From Capsicum annuum (Eukaryota; Streptophyta; Magnoliopsida; Solanales; Solanaceae), in assembly GCF_002878395.1 (NCBI RefSeq), contig NC_061111.1:24236723-24300722 (forward strand): a stretch of DNA of 64,000 nucleotides. The letters run 5' to 3'. Under the pieces are notes generated by a model. It was not told the origin of the DNA, ran no database searches, and saw only the letters and a list, made by a program, of their open reading frames with translations. Positions within the stretch are counted from its first letter, which is position 1. Each line of letters opens with the position of its first letter. A program made the position numbers and the translations under genes. This document shows positions 55,477 to 64,000 of the stretch, piece by piece.

Positions 55477-55997
55477 GGGCATTAGCCACTGTTTATTACT
55501 ATTCAAGCCTTGCAACCGACCAAATCTAAGGTACTTTTTATTTCTCTCTTTGTTGTACTTTTAATACAACTTCTGCCCTCTTCCAGCCGTGACTATGTCT
55601 GGCTAAAAAAACCTCTTATACCTATGTTGAAGATCTAACTTCGTCTACATAGTAATTATGAAAGATCCAGACTCTGTCAAAATATGAAGGAATTTCTATA
55701 TAGTTTCTTGGCTCCAAAATGGTGGTACAGTCGAGTTTAATAAACTTATGTTGACCTTGTCTCAGTGACTACGTCTAGTAAGTTGTGCCTCTTTCGCCCA
55801 TTATACTAAAGAAGACAGGGTGACTTTTTGCGCAATTAGAACTTCTAGACACATGGGTTTAACATAAATTTATTGAATCTCTGACAAGCCCCTTGTTTGG
55901 GTAAAAGGTTCCATATAGTCATTAAGCTATGTAAAAATGCTTTCGTTTTTCGATCGGTATTTTGGTTTGATTGTCCGACTATGGCTAAATCCGATAT

Positions 55998-56116
55998 TGT
56001 TATATAGGTCTAGCATACTGAGCGGCATACCCTAGCCTAGTGAGATCCTGTTAATGTTGTTATATAGGTCTGGCAGGCTGAGCGGCATACCCTAGCCTAG
56101 TGAGATCCTGTTAATG
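55998..56116. repeat. 60-bp tandem duplication at the viral block edge
   Basis: Two units in exact 60-bp register (55998-56056 and 56057-56116) share TTGTTATATAGGTCTRGCA and GAGCGGCATACCCTAGCC; they differ at a few positions. Confidence 0.9.
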
Positions 56117-56130
56117 GTAATAATATAATA

Positions 56131-56250
56131 TGATATGATATGATATGATATGATATGATATGATATGATATGATATGATATGATATGATATGATATGATA
56201 TAATATAATATAATATAATATAATATAATATAATATAATATAATATAATA
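56131..56250. repeat. Compound pentanucleotide microsatellite (TGATA)14(TAATA)10
   Basis: Uninterrupted TGATA repeats to 56200, then uninterrupted TAATA repeats to 56250, directly next to the pararetrovirus block. Confidence 0.97.
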
Positions 56251-56252
56251 TA

Positions 56253-56864
56253 GCAGCGTAGATAGAGTCACTTGGTACATGTTGCTAATGTAATATAGCA
56301 CATATCTCTTAAAATTAGCTGAGATGTACATAATTTTCACGTAAAATAATTTGAACGCATACGCCTACCTTTGTTTCAATTTTGTATAACTCGTTTTTCT
56401 TTTTAGTCATCTAAAAAGGAATGAAACATGTTTATATTTAATAAGTAATAATTTAGCTTTAAAATTTTTATTTTATTTTATTTTTAATAAAATAATATGT
56501 CTATGATTTATTTTATACTACAAATTTTAAAAATCAATTTTTTTAAAATATCGTATCAATTCAAATTGATTCACAGATGGATCATTAGTGAAGTAATAGG
56601 TCAGTATGAGTTAGCCAATATTCAGTGGACAGTGATGAAAAAGTGTGCAGTTCGTTAGAAATAATGTGTGAATTATTGGTTGAACTGATATGCACTCATT
56701 GAGTTTTAGAAGGTGAAAGAAGGCTTTGCGTACTTTTTGGACACATTGTGATCGCTTTTTTGTCCATTTATGAAGGCACTTTTTCAGCCTTGGCATTTAT
56801 CTAAGCTTTGGGCTTTTGCCCGTCCATAATACAAAAGAAATAGTCCTAGTATTCGTTTTATTCC
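56253..56864. other. Intergenic DNA beyond the viral block
   Basis: No gene seen. On the minus strand near 56820-56800 there is CGGGCAAAAGCCCAAAGC, a GCCCA-type motif common in plant promoters, so this stretch may be the original upstream region of HGL1 before the viral insertion. Low certainty. Confidence 0.3.
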
Positions 56865-58078
56865 GGGTTAAAATCATTTACACCCTCAATTTTATCGTAA
56901 AAATTAAATATTTTCTCAATTTTGAACAATAATCATTCTCCATTCTTTTCTCTATTTGATGTTTTAAAAGATCTATTTTACCCTTATATTTATATCAACA
57001 TTTGTATTTCTTTTATTAAAAAGAAATTATAAAAATATTTTTTTATTTTTTAATCTATATAACACATTTTCTATAAAATTTAAAAATTATTTTTAAGATA
57101 AAAAAATAAAATTAAGAAATATTAATTGAGTATATAATTTAATAACAAACTATAATGAAATAAATGAGCAAAATAGTAAAAATTAATTTTACTAAAAATC
57201 AAAACTCTAATATATATTTATACGTGAAAATAATAGATAATTATAATTTTATAAATATATTTCAATGCAGGTATACAAATTCTCAAGCCCACCTTTTAAC
57301 ATTATTAGTAAATTCTTTTATAATTAATTACAAAATCTAAAGGTACTTTTTACATTCAATTTTTTTATATTATATGTATTAAGCATGTATGTGAGTATGT
57401 AATTATGTGTATAGATGCATATTTTGATTTTCTCTTATTCTTTAATGTTTATATAGATAAACGAGTTTTGGTTGTTAACATGAATTATTTTCTAAATTAT
57501 AATTTCAAATTGATCAACAACAATCATTTGATTTGTAACAAATATACATCTACAATAATATCATATCTAGTGAAATTTTTTAAGTGAGGTCTGAGGAGGG
57601 TAGGGGTACACAAACCTTACCACTACCTCGGAGAGGTAGAGAGATTGTTTCTGAAAGACCCTCGACTATTAATTATTTTGTATACCTACATTGAAATATA
57701 TTTATAAAATTATAATTACGTATTATTTTCACGTATAAATATATATTAGAGTTTTGATTTTTAATAAAATTAACTTTTACTATTTTTGCTCATTTATAAT
57801 ATTATAGTTTGTCATTAAATTATATATTCAATTAACATTTCTGACTTTTATTTTATTATCTTAAAAATAATTTTTAACTTTTATAGAAAATATGTTATAT
57901 AGATTAAAAATAAAAAAATATTTTTATAAAAAAGGTTTTTTTTAAGAGATATAAATGTTTATATAAATATGATTTTAAAAAAAACAAATAGGAAAAAGGA
58001 GGGAGAATGATTATTGTTCAAAGTTGAGGGGGGTTTGATTTTTACAGTAAAGTTTGGAGGTGTAAACGATTTTAATCC
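56865..58078. mobile_element. Mutator-like foldback element with ~410-bp TIRs
   Basis: The left arm (56865 to about 57290) and right arm (about 57668-58078) are inverted copies over their length, starting GGGTTAAAATCATTTACACC and the inverse of GGTGTAAACGATTTTAATCC. Flanks TTTTATTCC (56856-56864) and TTTTATTAC (58079-58087) match 8 of 9 bases, a Mutator-type 9-bp target duplication. No transposase; the frame at 57405-57587 lies in the ~380-bp centre and is not a gene. Confidence 0.75.
57588..57668 (-). mobile_element. TS-type SINE/RTE fragment inside the foldback element
   Basis: GGTCTGAGGAGGGTAGGGG ... CACTACCTCGGAGAGGTAGA ... TTTCTGAAAGACCCTCGA parallels the tail region at 31438-31520. It sits exactly at the loop-right arm junction. 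Confidence 0.55.
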
Positions 58079-58087
58079 TTTTATTAC

Positions 58088-59007
58088 TATCAACCCAATT
58101 TTCTCTTTAAAATCAAATTTCAAATATTTGGCTAACTACAGTCAAATATTTCTATACTGACAGGCGTTTGTCCGAACATTTTATGATTACTATAAAAAAA
58201 GTTATTATATGTATATTATTATTTGACATTTAGATTTTATTTAACTGTTATAAACAAAAATATGTAAAATTAGATAAAGTATGAATATAAAAAAGACAAA
58301 AAATAATAGTTTTTTCTCGTAAAGTTATAAATAACTGATGTGCATCATTTACATATAATTTTTCTTTAAATTAAAAATTCATACTTAAAAGTTAATGTGT
58401 GCATGACATTAATAATGATTACCATAAATATTTTGACATTTTATTTCGTACATAAAATATTTTTTTACAAAATATTATTATATAATATTTGAGTATCTTA
58501 TTATAGAGGAATAATTTTACTAAGATTGTATCGTCATAATAAACGTCTTTGTTGTTATAGCTAACATGTTGTAAAGACTAAAATATAACATGAAAAATCA
58601 GTTTCGGAGAAAATCAGGTCACTATAATGAAATGCCGATATAATAAGGTGATGTTATAGAGAGGTCCGACTATTGTTTGAGCAAGTGGTCTTCCAAATGA
58701 GTATCACACATTCGAAACCTTTTACATGTTTTTCTTATCATACTTTTGTAGGATGTTTGTTTAATACGACTTTCCTCTTCAATTTGGTTTGCGGTATATT
58801 AAAATGGAGCAGAATTTGTCCTATGCATTTCTGAAAAATCTGATTTCAAACTTCCTTGTCAATAATAAAAAAAATTAAAATTGTATATTTGAACAACCAA
58901 AAGTCAAAATTGTATATGAACAATGGTCAATTTGATAAATAAATACTTATATGAAATAATGTATATATTATTTGGACAAATAGGCATATATGCAATCCAA
59001 ATTCTTT
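58088..59007. other. Intergenic DNA, probable TE relics
   Basis: AT-rich. 58545-58670 (GTTGTTATAGCTAACATG ... GATGTTATAGAGAGGTCCGAC) resembles terminal sequences of dispersed Solanaceae elements but no partner end was found. No gene. Confidence 0.35.
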
Positions 59008-59268
59008 TGTTGGGTTTGTTCCCAAAAGTGTAAAAAAATGTGAAAACTCTTTTGTTATGATATATGTCAATTATAGTGAATGTCAATCAAGATTTATTTG
59101 ATGTCTATCAGTATTTGATGTATTTGTCTTTTAGTGTGAAACTAGGGCAAATTTCCCCTATAAATAGAAGGACTTCCTTCATTGTAAATCATCCCTCAAG
59201 AGAAGAAATAACAATTACTCTCTCTATTCTCTCTACTCTTCTTCTTTATTCTTTCTTGTTTTATAACA
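59008..59268 (+). repeat. Probable 5' LTR of the Copia element (261 bp)
   Basis: TGTTGGGTTTGTTCCC to TTTATAACA, with TG...CA ends. A TATA box, TATAAAT, at 59159-59165 is followed by a pyrimidine-rich leader. Boundaries cannot be confirmed without the 3' LTR. Confidence 0.55.
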
Positions 59269-59389
59269 CGTTATCAGCACGAGACTCTACCGTCTCAAAT
59301 TTGAAGGCTAAGGCTAAGGTATTATTTTTTTTATTTCTTTCTTTTTCCATATTGCTAACAATCTTACGTAGTGTGAGTTCGTTGCCTTT

Positions 59390-60330
59390 CAAAGTTCGGA
59401 CAAGAACTATATTTCATGGGTGTTGGATGCTGGAATCCACCTAGATGCTACGGGTCTTGGAGATGCCATAAAGAATGAAAATACAGCATCTAGTCAAAAT
59501 CGTGCTAAGGCTATGATTTTCTTGCATCATCATCTTGGCGAAGCTCTGAAAATTGAGTACCTTACTACTAAGGATCCACTCGTATTGTGGAATAGCCTAA
59601 AAGAATGGTTTGACCACTTAAATATGGTCATCATCCCGAAAGCACTATATGAGTGGATGCATTAAAGATTTCAAGACTACAAGTCTGTTCATGAATACAA
59701 TTCTGTCATGTTCTGAATTTATTCTCAATTGAAACTTTGTGGAGAGACGGTCAATGATAATGTATGATGAAAAATGTGCTCTCCACTTTTCATGCCTCGA
59801 ATGTGCTATTAAAGCAACAATATCGAGAAAAAGGTTTCAAGAAGTATACTGAACTGAGTTCTCATCTTCTAGTGGCTGAACAAAATAATAGATTGTTGAT
59901 GAAAAATTACGAGAATCGACCAACTGGATCTGCACCATTCCCTGAGGTGAATGATGTGCACGCTCACCATGCTAGGCATGGAAAAGGTCACAGCCCTGGT
60001 CGTGGTCATGGTCGTGATGACCGAGAAAGAAACCCTGTTTTGGGTGTTAATAATTCATCAAACAAAAGGAGAAAATATGAGAAACGTGAAGCAGTTACTT
60101 CTTTTTGATGTGACGGAAAAGGACATTATTCACGTGATTGTTGTGCTCTCAAGCACTTGGTTGATCTTTATCAAGCATCACTAAAGAAGAAAGAGAGAAA
60201 TCCCGAGGCTAACTTTCTCTCTGAAAATAATGTTGACATCACATGTTTGGATGTAGCAGACTTTTTCGAGCACGCTGAAGGAAAAATTGATCACTTGATT
60301 GGTGATGGTTCCGTAAACATGAAAGAATGA
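59390..60330 (+). pseudogene. Copia gag remnant
   Basis: Starts around WVLDAGIHLDATGLGD (59410-59465) without an intact ATG; the frames 59420-59665 and 59764-60108 plus an in-frame continuation to 60330 make up gag. Stops occur at 59663-59665, 59716-59718 and 60106-60108. The zinc knuckle (about 60100-60140) retains CDGKGHYSRDC but its first cysteine is lost. Confidence 0.75.
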
Positions 60331-60971
60331 ATGATTTTTAATTTTATTTTATTTTTATTGATAATAGTTAGTGAATAAAAAATCATGTAAAAGTAGTTGT
60401 TTGCATGATTATTAGTTTTTGATTATTATTGATTAGATCAATTACATTATTGTAATTTATTATTAAATTAAATTGAGTTTTAATTTTTCTATTTTTTTGT
60501 TGAAGGAAAAAAAAAACATAATAATACTATTGCTTCTCCAGTACTACACGTTTTTGAAAGAAAAAAAAAGACAAATTGTTTGCATGCTAATATTGTTTGC
60601 ATGTTAAAATGACAGCGATGATAGTACTATTGATTCACATAATGTTTGCCTATTGATATTTTTTTTATAATGTCCACATATATATGTCATTAATTATCCA
60701 TATTATAAAATACAATAATATTATCATATTCTTTATCAAGTATAATATAGTAATATTATATTGTTATTGCATATCAACGTCCTGTACAAATATAATATAA
60801 CAATATTATATTATTGTATGTTAATGTTCCATATTATTAATTATAATAATAATATATTACATTCTTTATCAAATATTATATTCAATAGTTTTTAATTTGG
60901 ACATATTATTTTTTGTGATTAACAATTTCTTATAAGCTTCACTTTGTACAGAAACTTAATATATATTTTAT
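60331..60971 (+). other. AT-rich spacer between Copia gag and pol
   Basis: About 640 bp with no frame, dominated by TAATATTAT-type words and a repeated TTGTTTGCATG word (60399, 60577, 60595). Either a family-specific untranslated spacer or a nested insertion; no TSD seen. Confidence 0.5.
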
Positions 60972-63900
60972 TTGGTTGAAGATATGGATAATTTTCAAGA
61001 CGATATTTGTTTGATTGACTCTGGCACTACACATACGATATTCAAAGACGAGAAATATTTCTCTCATCTAAACATGGACAAGATTAATGTTACTACAATT
61101 TTTGATAGTGCTAATTTGATTGAAGGCTTCGAAAAAGCCATTATAATCTTGCCCAAGGGAACTAAACTCATCATAAATAATGCTATGTTCTCTCCCAAGT
61201 CTCGGAGAAACTTGTTGAGTTTTAAAGATATCCGTGAAACTGGTTATCATATCAAGACATTTGATGAGAAGAATCTTGAATATCTTGGTATCACCAAAAA
61301 TGTCTCTAGGCAGACATGTGTTATTGAAAAGTTCTCTGCTTTATCTTCTGGCCTGTATTGGACAAAGATTTGTGCAATTGAGGCACATTCTATAGTAAAC
61401 TGGAAGTTTACTGATTTCAATACTTTTGTACTTTGGCTTGATCGTCTGGGACATCCAGGATCAATAATGATGAGACAAATAATAGAAAATTCAAATGGGC
61501 ATCCATTAAAGAACTTGAAGGTTCTTTCGAATGGTGAATTTTCATGTAATGCTTGTTATCAAGGCAAGTTGATTGTGAGACCATCACCAACAAAAGTTGG
61601 GATTGAGTTTCTCGCGTTCTTGGAACGTATACATGGGGATATTTGTGGACCAATTCACCCACCAAGTGGGTCATTTAGATACTTCATGGTCCTAATAGAT
61701 GCTTCTTCTAGATGGTCTCATGTGTGCCTTTTGTCATCTCACAACTTGGCATTTGCAAACTTATTGGCACAAATAATACGATTACGGGCACAATTTTCTG
61801 ATTATTAAATTAAGTCTATTCGCCTTGATAATGCTGCAGAATTTTCATCCCAGGCATTTAATGACTATTGCTTATCGATCGGGATAAGAGTGGAACATCC
61901 TGTACCCCATGTTCATACTCAAAATGGCCGTGCTGAGTCATTAATTAAACGTCTGCAGTTGATAGCAAGACCATTACTAATGAAAACTAAGTTGCACACT
62001 TCTGTTTGGGGTCATGCAATTTTGCATGCTGCAACACTTATTCGTCTTAGACCGATAAATTATCATAAATTTTCTCTATTGCAATTAGTTCTGGGTCAAG
62101 ATCCTAATATATCTCATCTGAGAATTTTTGGGTGCGGTGTTTATGTGCCGATAGCACCACCAAATCGTACCAAGATGGGCCCCCAAAGAAGGTTAGAAAT
62201 TTATGTTGGGTTTGAATCACCCTCCATTATTCGCTATCTTGAACCATTAATGGGAGATATGTTCACTGCTCGATTTGCAGATTGTCGGTTTGATGAGATG
62301 CTTTTTCTAAAATTAGGGGGAGAAGATAGTGACATCAAAAGAGAAATTTTATGGAAAAATTCATCACTATCTTATCTTGATCCACGTGCTTCTATTCGTG
62401 AGCAAGAACTACAAAAGATTATTCATCTGCAGAGAATTGCAAATCAAATGTCGAACACATTTACAGATTTGAAAAGGATTACTAAATCACATATTCCTAT
62501 AGAGAATGTCTCAATTCGAATTGATGTCCCTATAGGACCATCCACTAGTGTCATAGCTAATGAATCTAAAGCACGCTTGAAGCGTGACAGACCATTAGGT
62601 TCTAAGGATCGAAATCCTAAAAAAAGAAAAACAAATGGTCAAGATGGCACTACGAAAGATCCACATACGAAAGTTCAAGATTTGAGCAATGTTGATATCC
62701 CTGAAGGAATCAATGAGCCTAAGACTCAAGAAAATGAGGAACTATCCATAAATTCAAGTGATGTTGAAACTAATCTGAATCGATCTAAAATAGTAGTGGA
62801 TCATGTCTTTGCATATAATGTTGCAACAAAAATCATGCAAGATAGCGTGGATCTTGAACCTCGATCTGTCACAGAATGTCGACAAAGAAATGACAGGCCA
62901 AAATGGCAAGAAATTATTCAATCTGAATTGAATTCGCTCGCCAAACATGAAGTTTTTGGACCCATAGCTCAAACACCTAATGGTGTTAAGCCTGTTGGCT
63001 ATAAATGGGTCTTTGTGTGAAAAAGAAATGAAAAAAATAAAATACAAAGATATAAACCACGCCTTGTTGCACAAAGATTTTCACAACGGTCTGGTGTCGA
63101 TTATGATGAAACATATTCACCAGTTATGGATGCAATAACATTGTGTTATATTATTAGTTTCACTATCCACGAGAAACTTGAAATATATTTGATAAATATG
63201 GTAACAGCCTATCTATATGGATCACTTGATAATGAGATATACATGAAAATTTTTGAAGGATTTACAATATCGAAAGCATATAGTTCAAAGCCTCGGGAAA
63301 TGTATTCCATTAGATTGCAAAGATCATTGTATGGTTTGAAGCAATCTGGACGTATGTGGTATAACTGTCTTAGTGAATATTTATCTAAAGAAGGTTATAT
63401 GAATGATAAAATTTGCCCATGTGTTTTCATAAAGAAAACAAAGTCGGAGTTTGTTATACTTGCTGTCTATGTCGATGACATAAACCTTATTGGAACTCCA
63501 ATAGAGCTTCAAAAGGCAATTGATTACCTAAAGAAAGAGTTTGAGATGAAAGATCTCGGAAAGACAAAGTTATGCCTTGGTTTGCAAATTGAGCATTTGA
63601 CAAACGGTATCTTTGTCCATCAATCTGCCTACACAGAAAAGGTGTTGAAACAGTTATATATGGATGGAGCTCATCCATTAAGTACTTCGATGGTTGTTCG
63701 ATCACTTGATGTGAATAAGGATCCATTTCGACTTCAAGAAAAGAATGAGGAACTCCTTAGTCCCGAAATACCATATCTTAGTGTAATTGGTGCACTAATG
63801 TATCTTGCAAATACTACAAGGCCTGATATTGCCTTTTCAGTAAATTTGCTAGCAAGGTATAGTTTTGCTCCTACTAAGAGACATTGAAATGGGATCAAAC

Positions 63901-64000
63901 ACATATTACGGTATCTAAAGAGGACTATCGATATGGGTTTATTTTATTCTAAAGATTGCAATTTCGATCTTGTTGGTTATACTGATGCTGGATACTTATC
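60972..64000 (+). pseudogene. Copia pol (protease, integrase, RT), partial
   Basis: One frame with stops at 61806-61808, 63018-63020 and 63885-63887. Protease motif DSGTTH lies near 61017. The GAG-pre-integrase zinc region has LGHPG (61446) and CNACYQGK (61550). The integrase core has HGDICGP (about 61633), VLIDASSRW and RLDNAAEF. RT has AYLYGSLDNEIYMK (about 63208), LKQSGRMWY, and catalytic YVDD (about 63469-63480), then MKDLGKTKLCLGLQI. The window ends before RNase H completes. Confidence 0.88.

Larger units (their letters stand above)
47231..56116. mobile_element. Endogenous pararetrovirus block (Caulimoviridae, solendovirus-like)
   Basis: Rearranged, non-functional integrated plant pararetrovirus DNA. 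An inverted partial copy (47231 to about 48395) faces a longer plus-strand copy (about 48440-56116). The gene order coat protein - zinc knuckle - aspartic protease - RT - RNase H - downstream ORF, without integrase or LTRs, is that of Caulimoviridae. The separate ORF after RNase H and the Solanaceae host suggest the Solendovirus/LycEPRV group; genus is inference. The 5' movement-protein part appears missing. Many frameshifts and in-frame stops. Confidence 0.85.
59008..64000 (+). mobile_element. Ty1/Copia LTR retrotransposon, degenerate, runs off the window
   Basis: Gene order LTR - gag - protease - integrase - RT (Copia order, integrase before RT). A short 5' LTR is followed immediately by CGTTATCAGCACGAGAC as the probable primer site. 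Coding is broken in gag and at three pol stops. RNase H and the 3' LTR lie beyond 64000. Confidence 0.88.

Noticed and set aside
56092..56340. 82-codon frame across the TGATA/TAATA microsatellite
   Set aside because: Translation is a YYIIL/SYHII repeat generated by the pentanucleotide array.
56757..56772. 15-base match (CATAAATGGACAAAA on the minus strand) to the HGL1 start region at 47148
   Set aside because: Too short, and in AT-rich sequence; flanks do not match, so I do not treat it as a displaced copy of exon 1.

Overview
This is plant nuclear DNA, most likely from a Solanum species (tomato/potato group). It has AT-rich intergenic DNA, introns with GT-AG borders and dense transposable elements. 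Several repeats look like Solanaceae families: an Au-type SINE, TS-type SINE/RTE LINE tails ending in (GTT)n, and a solendovirus-like endogenous pararetrovirus. The tandem AOX1 pair points the same way. Species assignment is inference.

Layout. 1-6.3 kb is repeat-rich intergenic DNA: a foldback MITE, a non-autonomous Helitron carrying six ~110-bp tandem repeats, and a Stowaway-like MITE. 6.9-14.8 kb holds two tandem alternative oxidase genes on the + strand (AOX1b-like, then AOX1a-like). Both have the four-exon AOX1 structure with conserved 129, 489 and 60 bp exons 2-4. 15-17 kb contains short duplications and a decayed L1-type LINE. At 19.3-19.8 kb (- strand) lies an intronless gene for an unrecognised 168-aa multi-spanning membrane protein.

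21.15-47.15 kb (- strand) is one very long, apparently intact gene of 23 exons. It encodes a GH31 alpha-glucosidase resembling plant heteroglycan glucosidase 1 (HGL1). All 23 exons keep frame and predict 1074 aa, or 992 aa from a second in-frame ATG. The extra N-terminus looks like a transit peptide. The gene's length comes largely from insertions in its introns: a 7.4-kb Ty3/Gypsy element with TSD, an RTE-type LINE, an Au SINE with a 17-bp TSD, SINE/LINE tails and a Stowaway MITE.

47.23-56.12 kb is a broken endogenous pararetrovirus block, with an inverted protease/RT fragment head-to-head with a longer copy. It begins only ~80 bp upstream of the first HGL1 ATG and is bracketed by TAATA microsatellite DNA. 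56.9-58.1 kb is a Mutator-like foldback element with ~410-bp terminal inverted repeats and a 9-bp TSD. 59.0 kb to the window end is a degenerate Ty1/Copia element whose 3' LTR lies outside.

The AOX genes encode the cyanide-insensitive ubiquinol oxidase of the inner mitochondrial membrane. The GH31 gene has a separate glucan-hydrolysis role, and nothing here links it to AOX. I found no unambiguous new biological system. The most interesting points are the virus-derived block at the HGL1 promoter, the possible dual targeting of HGL1, and the intact regulatory cysteines in both AOX copies.
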